From Allolobophora icterica (Eukaryota > Annelida > Clitellata > Crassiclitellata > Lumbricidae), in NCBI GenBank assembly GCA_963556255.1, contig OY744614.1, forward strand, positions 34,723,787-34,787,786: DNA of 64,000 nucleotides, in the 5' to 3' direction. The stretch's first letter is position 1, and each line of letters begins with the position of its first letter. Both the position numbers and the translations under genes were made by a program. The notes below the pieces were generated by a model that saw only the letters and a program-made list of their open reading frames with translations, had not been told where the DNA came from and did no database searches. Below, piece by piece: positions 60,319-64,000 of the stretch.

Positions 60319-60566
60319 ATATATACATGCATTGTAATGTAGTACGTGGTTTCAAAGACACCCTGACTCAAACCCGCGCAAGCCGTTAACCTGCACGAAC
60401 CTCGTCTATACAATGACTCTAGCTTAGCTGGGTTGCATAAATCTAACGAACTTTGTTTAACGTCGAGTCCTTTGTAGACTCTGCGTTCGAAGTCAGGTGA
60501 AGTTGTTGGACAAAGTTGAAATCTGCATATCGCAAAGTACGATCGTACAGAGCTCCACTGTCTTCC

Positions 60567-60570
<4 letters not shown>

Positions 60571-60651
<81 letters not shown>

Positions 60652-60790
60652 TCTCTCTCTCTCTCTTCTCTCTCTTTCTTTTCTCTCTTTCTCTCTCTTT
60701 TGTGTCTGTCTCTATCTCTGCCTGTCTCTCTGTCAGTCTCTGCGCCTCTGTCTGTCTGTGCTTCTGTCTGCCTGTCTCTGTATATGTCCG
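60571..60790. repeat. (AT)n followed by (CT)n/(TCTG)n
   Basis: About 39 AT units (60571-60648), then pyrimidine tctctctctct and ctgtctgtctctg. A similar AT-then-CTGT pairing stands at 61028-61150. Confidence 0.93.
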
Positions 60791-61025
60791 TTCTGCTCAG
60801 CCGCCTATATATGTAATTTCATCCTCCACTTGAGACTTACCTTTTCAAATTATATACTTAACCGCCATTATACATTTCCTTAAAATTTAAACTAGTACAA
60901 GTTCGACTATTTCAAAGCTAATACAAGAGTGAAATATCTTTAATTTGACGCATTAAGTATAAATAACTTACAAAAATTGGCCGAGTTATATGCATGCAAA
61001 GTCGGTTCATTTATGCTGACCCACC

Positions 61026-61027
<2 letters not shown>

Positions 61028-61107
<80 letters not shown>

Positions 61108-61150
61108 GCTGTCTGTCTGTCTGTCTGCCTCTCTGTCTGTCTGTCTGTGT
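61028..61150. repeat. (AT)n followed by (CTGT)n
   Basis: About 39 AT units, then ctgtctgtctgtctg. Confidence 0.93.
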
Positions 61151-61262
61151 GGACTGATCTTCTGGATATTGACCTGATTATACGGCTTAGCTTTGGTGCA
61201 CCATCAGTTGTATGCCATGTGCGTTAGACACCGGTGTTATAGAAGTTACTAATAAATAATAC
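61150..61262 (+). mobile_element. Short repeat (SINE-like), family 4
   Basis: Second copy of the 28020-28138 sequence: gatcttctggatattgacct, gcgttagacaccggtgttat, agaagttactaataaata. It is followed by an (AAT)n tail at 61266-61326. Confidence 0.75.
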
Positions 61263-61264
61263 GC

Positions 61265-61329
<65 letters not shown>

Positions 61330-61364
61330 GCTTTAAGTAGAAGAGTTAGCGACTTCGTTTTCGA

Positions 61365-61515
61365 AACCTCGGCACACCTCTTCCCACTAACAGTCGATGC
61401 ATCCATTGTAGGCCTACAGCCGAGTTAACCAGAGAGGATCCATAAGGTAGCCTACAGATTCGAATCACCGACCGCTGGCCTGAAGATCCAGCAACCATCG
61501 CGCAACCCAATGCTA
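61365..61515 (-). mobile_element. tRNA-like SINE head, inverted
   Basis: On the minus strand: attgggttgcgcgatggttg and box B GGTGATTCGAATCTG, then an unplaced body. Direction and spacing are as for the other tRNA-derived heads. Confidence 0.55.
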
Positions 61516-61727
61516 GCGCTACTAAAGTAGACCTGTGGATTTGACTTTCAGCTTCAGGTAGAGTTAACGACCTCCGTCAATTTCGCTTGTAAAGTTGTGA
61601 CCTTTAACCCTAATGGTCACAATCTTCAATTAGGCCAATCGTCGAAGCTCTTCATTAGCTCTCAACAGCTATTAAGCCTATCTAGCTTACTGTGGTCTGA
61701 CAGACCGGTAGCCTAGGCCCTACTTAA

Positions 61728-62588
61728 CCCTTGTAGGGTCACCGGGGGGTAAAAATACCCCCATATCGGTTTTTCACGGAAATTTTAATCCCTGAAAATA
61801 GTTGAAGAAATCGCTTCTATGACTTTTCCTAAACATGTTACATCCACAGATTGCATCCAGTTTCATTAGTTAGTCATGCACCCAAATCAGCTATAAAGTA
61901 CGAAAATGCACCACGTCGTAGCTATTTTACTCAGGAATTTATAAACATAACATTATGCATGCTTTACACATGAGTGTCTTGCTGTTACAATGTCTCCTTA
62001 TCAGTATCTGAACATTATATATAGAAATCGTTTTGGGTTCATCAAATTAGGATGAATAAATGAAGTTCTGCTAAATTATGACATTATAAACTCAATTATA
62101 TTACAATGTACACAAACGGTACCGTTCAGCATTTACTGAACAGTCATTCTGCATCTGCAGAGAGGGAAAGTGGGCAGGATAAGCAGGAATATGCAAGTGT
62201 TTTGACTGCATGCTTTCCGCACACGAAACTGTTGCACTTAGTGCATTTGTGTTCACATTTCTTGTCGTCTTTACGTGGACACGAGTGGCATCGACCACAT
62301 TTCTTCGCTGGATTTGTTGCGCATCGACTAGGTGCCGGTTGTACACCGATCGCCAACATGGCTTTTGCTACAGATGGTTGGTGTGAAATTGATGGATCGG
62401 AGGCACGCTGTGTAATCAATCGCTCCATAGATAAAAACAATAATGTCAGTACCTTCTATAAATAACTTTTTTTAGGTTTATACTTGAAAATCGGAGTTTA
62501 TTATAGGAATCATGCGAATCACAGTTGGGGTATTTTTTTACCCCCCGGTGACCAAAATCGGTTGAGAAATATCGTGACCCTATAAGGG
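61728..62588. mobile_element. Small piggyBac-type element with TTAA target duplications
   Basis: It is bounded by TTAA at 61724-61727 and 62589-62592. The ends are CCCTTGTAGGGTCAC and, inverted, CCCTTATAGGGTCAC (14 of 15 match). A second inverted pair, caccggggggtaaaaatacccc, lies just inside each end (61738-61762 and 62526-62552). TTAA duplication and CCC termini are piggyBac hallmarks. At 861 bp it is too short for a full transposase, but it retains the transposase C-terminus (next entry). Confidence 0.88.
62144..62440 (-). pseudogene. Relic piggyBac transposase C-terminal Cys-rich domain
   Basis: About 98 codons inside the piggyBac element. The second half shows spaced Cys/His (KCGRCHSCPRKDDKKC, then CTKCNSFVCGKHAVK and CLSC), the cross-brace zinc-binding domain that ends piggyBac transposases and recognises the terminal repeats. 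The catalytic DDD core is absent. The N-terminal part (RLITQRASDPSISHQPSVAK) matches the tail that normally leads to this domain. It is probably a leftover of internal deletion. Expression is not implied. Confidence 0.75.
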
Positions 62589-62837
62589 TTAATTAACGAA
62601 GTAGCGATAGGCCTATGCGTTTCAACCTGCTCAGGTCGACTGAAACGATTTCACGCAAGAAACTTTAAAACTCTCTTTAACGCCTCGGAAACTAAAATGT
62701 AATTGTAATCTGACATAATTTATAAAGCACCACTTCAAGAAAAATGCACAAGTCTTTCTACAGCGACCGTATGACCTGGACCGTGCTCATCTTTCGCCAA
62801 CTATAGGCCCATATCGGATGAGATCCTTCACCACCGC

Positions 62838-63014
62838 CAGGGGCGTCTATCCCCCCCCCCTAAGTCATTGGAGCAACGTCCATTTTCCCCTCTTCTTCCC
62901 CCCTTCCCGTTCCTTCTCCCCCTAAAATGGTGGCACACACGCTGACAAATCTTTCCCCCCCCATTTCTTGGATGGAGCATTTGCTCCAAGGTTTCTATGG
63001 TGTAGACGCCCCTG
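62838..63014. mobile_element. hAT-type MITE, family A
   Basis: The ends CAGGGGCGTCTA and TAGACGCCCCTG are perfect inverted repeats. The 8-bp duplication ACCACCGC stands at 62830-62837 and 63015-63022. The interior is pyrimidine-rich on this strand and ends with the same gene-like phrase as the 1264-1419 copy, inverted. Confidence 0.92.
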
Positions 63015-63270
63015 ACCACCGCTGCCCGTTACGTCTATCATCTGTGACCTACAGCCTCGCTAAAGATCCCAGATAAGATCCATAATAATAATGCATCAGT
63101 TAATCAGTGTCGCTTAGGTAAGATATAAGATTCATAGAAGCTGCGACATTGTTTTACATGTTTTAATATAATAATATATACATCAAAACCTAACGAATGT
63201 CTTATTTTCTAGATTATGTCTCTTTTTATGATGTAACGTTCATTGTCCTATTCACCAAATAACGACGAAG

Positions 63271-64000
63271 CTAAAAGACAAATAACAAATTTTCGGTGTT
63301 GAAGTTGACACTTTCCGATATCCCTCGGTTGCTGTTGGCCAGCTTAAGAAGTCGACGCAATCCCACTTGCTTTATATGTTCTTGTTCATTTGTTATCGTT
63401 GCTAATAAGACATTGTCTTGGTACACAACGCAGCCATTTCTTTGTATAACTGGATCGATGACGGCCTTTACTTCATCCGGTAAAGAATGTGAACCATCTT
63501 TGCAGCTGGGCTTTGTTTTGATTGAAAACCAGACTGGCACATATACCTGTAAACATAACAACAATACGCTTTAATGTTGTGAATAAACAATAATTTTCTC
63601 AATTACGTAAACAAATTGCACATAATAACTATAAAAAATAAACATATCAGTGGCGGGTAAGTAAAATGGACACAGAGTCAAGTGCATATCCTAATGCAAT
63701 GATTCTTAATAAATTCATATTATATATTATGTAAATATTTAACCTACTACTAATATTAATAGACTACCCTGCACTATAAATGTTGTCAACATCTTTAAAG
63801 CTGGTGATGGATTTCCGACGTAACACAAAGACGTTGTTGTAGGCCTATTCTGTTAGCTGCTGTTAGCCAACGGGAAGGAGTCATCTTCCCTGGATTACGT
63901 CTAGCAAGCTCCTCAGTACACGATCCACTGATAATATTCTGACAAATTTCGTATAGATACTTTTCGTCTGTGCTTAAATCTGAAACCGTCAATAATTCCG
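63271..64000 (-). pseudogene. Uncharacterised invertebrate protein family, frameshifted partial copy
   Basis: Two blocks on the minus strand. The right block (63775 to beyond the edge) encodes VSDLSTDEKYLYEICQNIIS and then RRNPGKMTPSRWLTAANRI. After that the frame breaks, and the continuation (LCYVGNPSPALKMLTTFI) is in another frame behind about 17 extra bases. The left block (63271-63546, acceptor ATGTTTACAG) encodes VYVPVWFSIKTKPSCKDGSH and PDEVKAVIDPVIQRNG, then IKQVGLRRLLKLANSN, ending at TAG. I remember this combination (SRWLTTANR, VYAPxWFSIK, DPVIQRN, LGLRR) as a widespread unnamed invertebrate family, possibly transposon-linked. About ten residues also seem missing between SHSL and PDEV. 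The frameshift and deletion favour a decayed copy. The 5' end lies outside the window. Confidence 0.6.

Noticed and set aside
62106..62465. 119-codon plus-strand frame
   Set aside because: Antisense shadow of the piggyBac transposase remnant.

Overview
The window is animal nuclear DNA. It has split exons with GT-AG introns, dense microsatellites and minisatellites, many tRNA-derived SINEs and small DNA transposons, and no operons. The repeat style (short elements ending in gcgctatataaat- or gcgctttataaat-like tails, frequent GGCCTA words) and the proteins suggest a marine invertebrate. I cannot name the phylum.

One gene on the minus strand occupies most of the window, from a start codon at 55316 to stop codons near 4217 or 3353. 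I assembled it from 22 coding exons whose GT/AG borders and codon phases all fit, giving 3816 nt, or 1271 aa plus stop. The order is: an N-terminal PDZ domain (55.3 and 36.3 kb), a low-complexity Ser/Ala-rich middle with repeated Trp-Lys-Pro motifs (31.9-25.2 kb), a sorbin-homology (SoHo) region (20.6-16.2 kb), a charged linker (12.4-10.2 kb) and three SH3 domains (9.2-4.2 kb). The C-terminal two thirds is clearly a sorbin/CAP/ArgBP2/vinexin (SORBS) adaptor, an actin-adhesion scaffold. A PDZ domain of the PDZ-LIM/Zasp/synaptopodin-2 type spliced in frame in front of it is the most interesting feature here. Exon P looks like an optional cassette. The last SH3 exon can either stop or splice to a 25-codon tail.

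Layout: 0-3.3 kb, repeats and a hAT-type MITE. 3.3-20.7 kb, SH3 and SoHo exons separated by repeat-rich introns. 20.7-36.4 kb, middle and PDZ exons. 36.5-55.2 kb, a very long intron full of SINEs, MITEs, minisatellites and LINE ends. 55.2-55.3 kb, the first coding exon. 55.8-60.3 kb, transposons nested in one another. 61.7-62.6 kb, a small piggyBac element with TTAA duplications and a relic transposase C-terminus. 63.3-64.0 kb, part of a frameshifted gene of an uncharacterised invertebrate family that continues past the right edge.

Eleven hAT-like MITEs were found with matching terminal inverted repeats and 8-bp target-site duplications read directly from the sequence. All function calls rest on motifs recalled from known families. 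No search was run.
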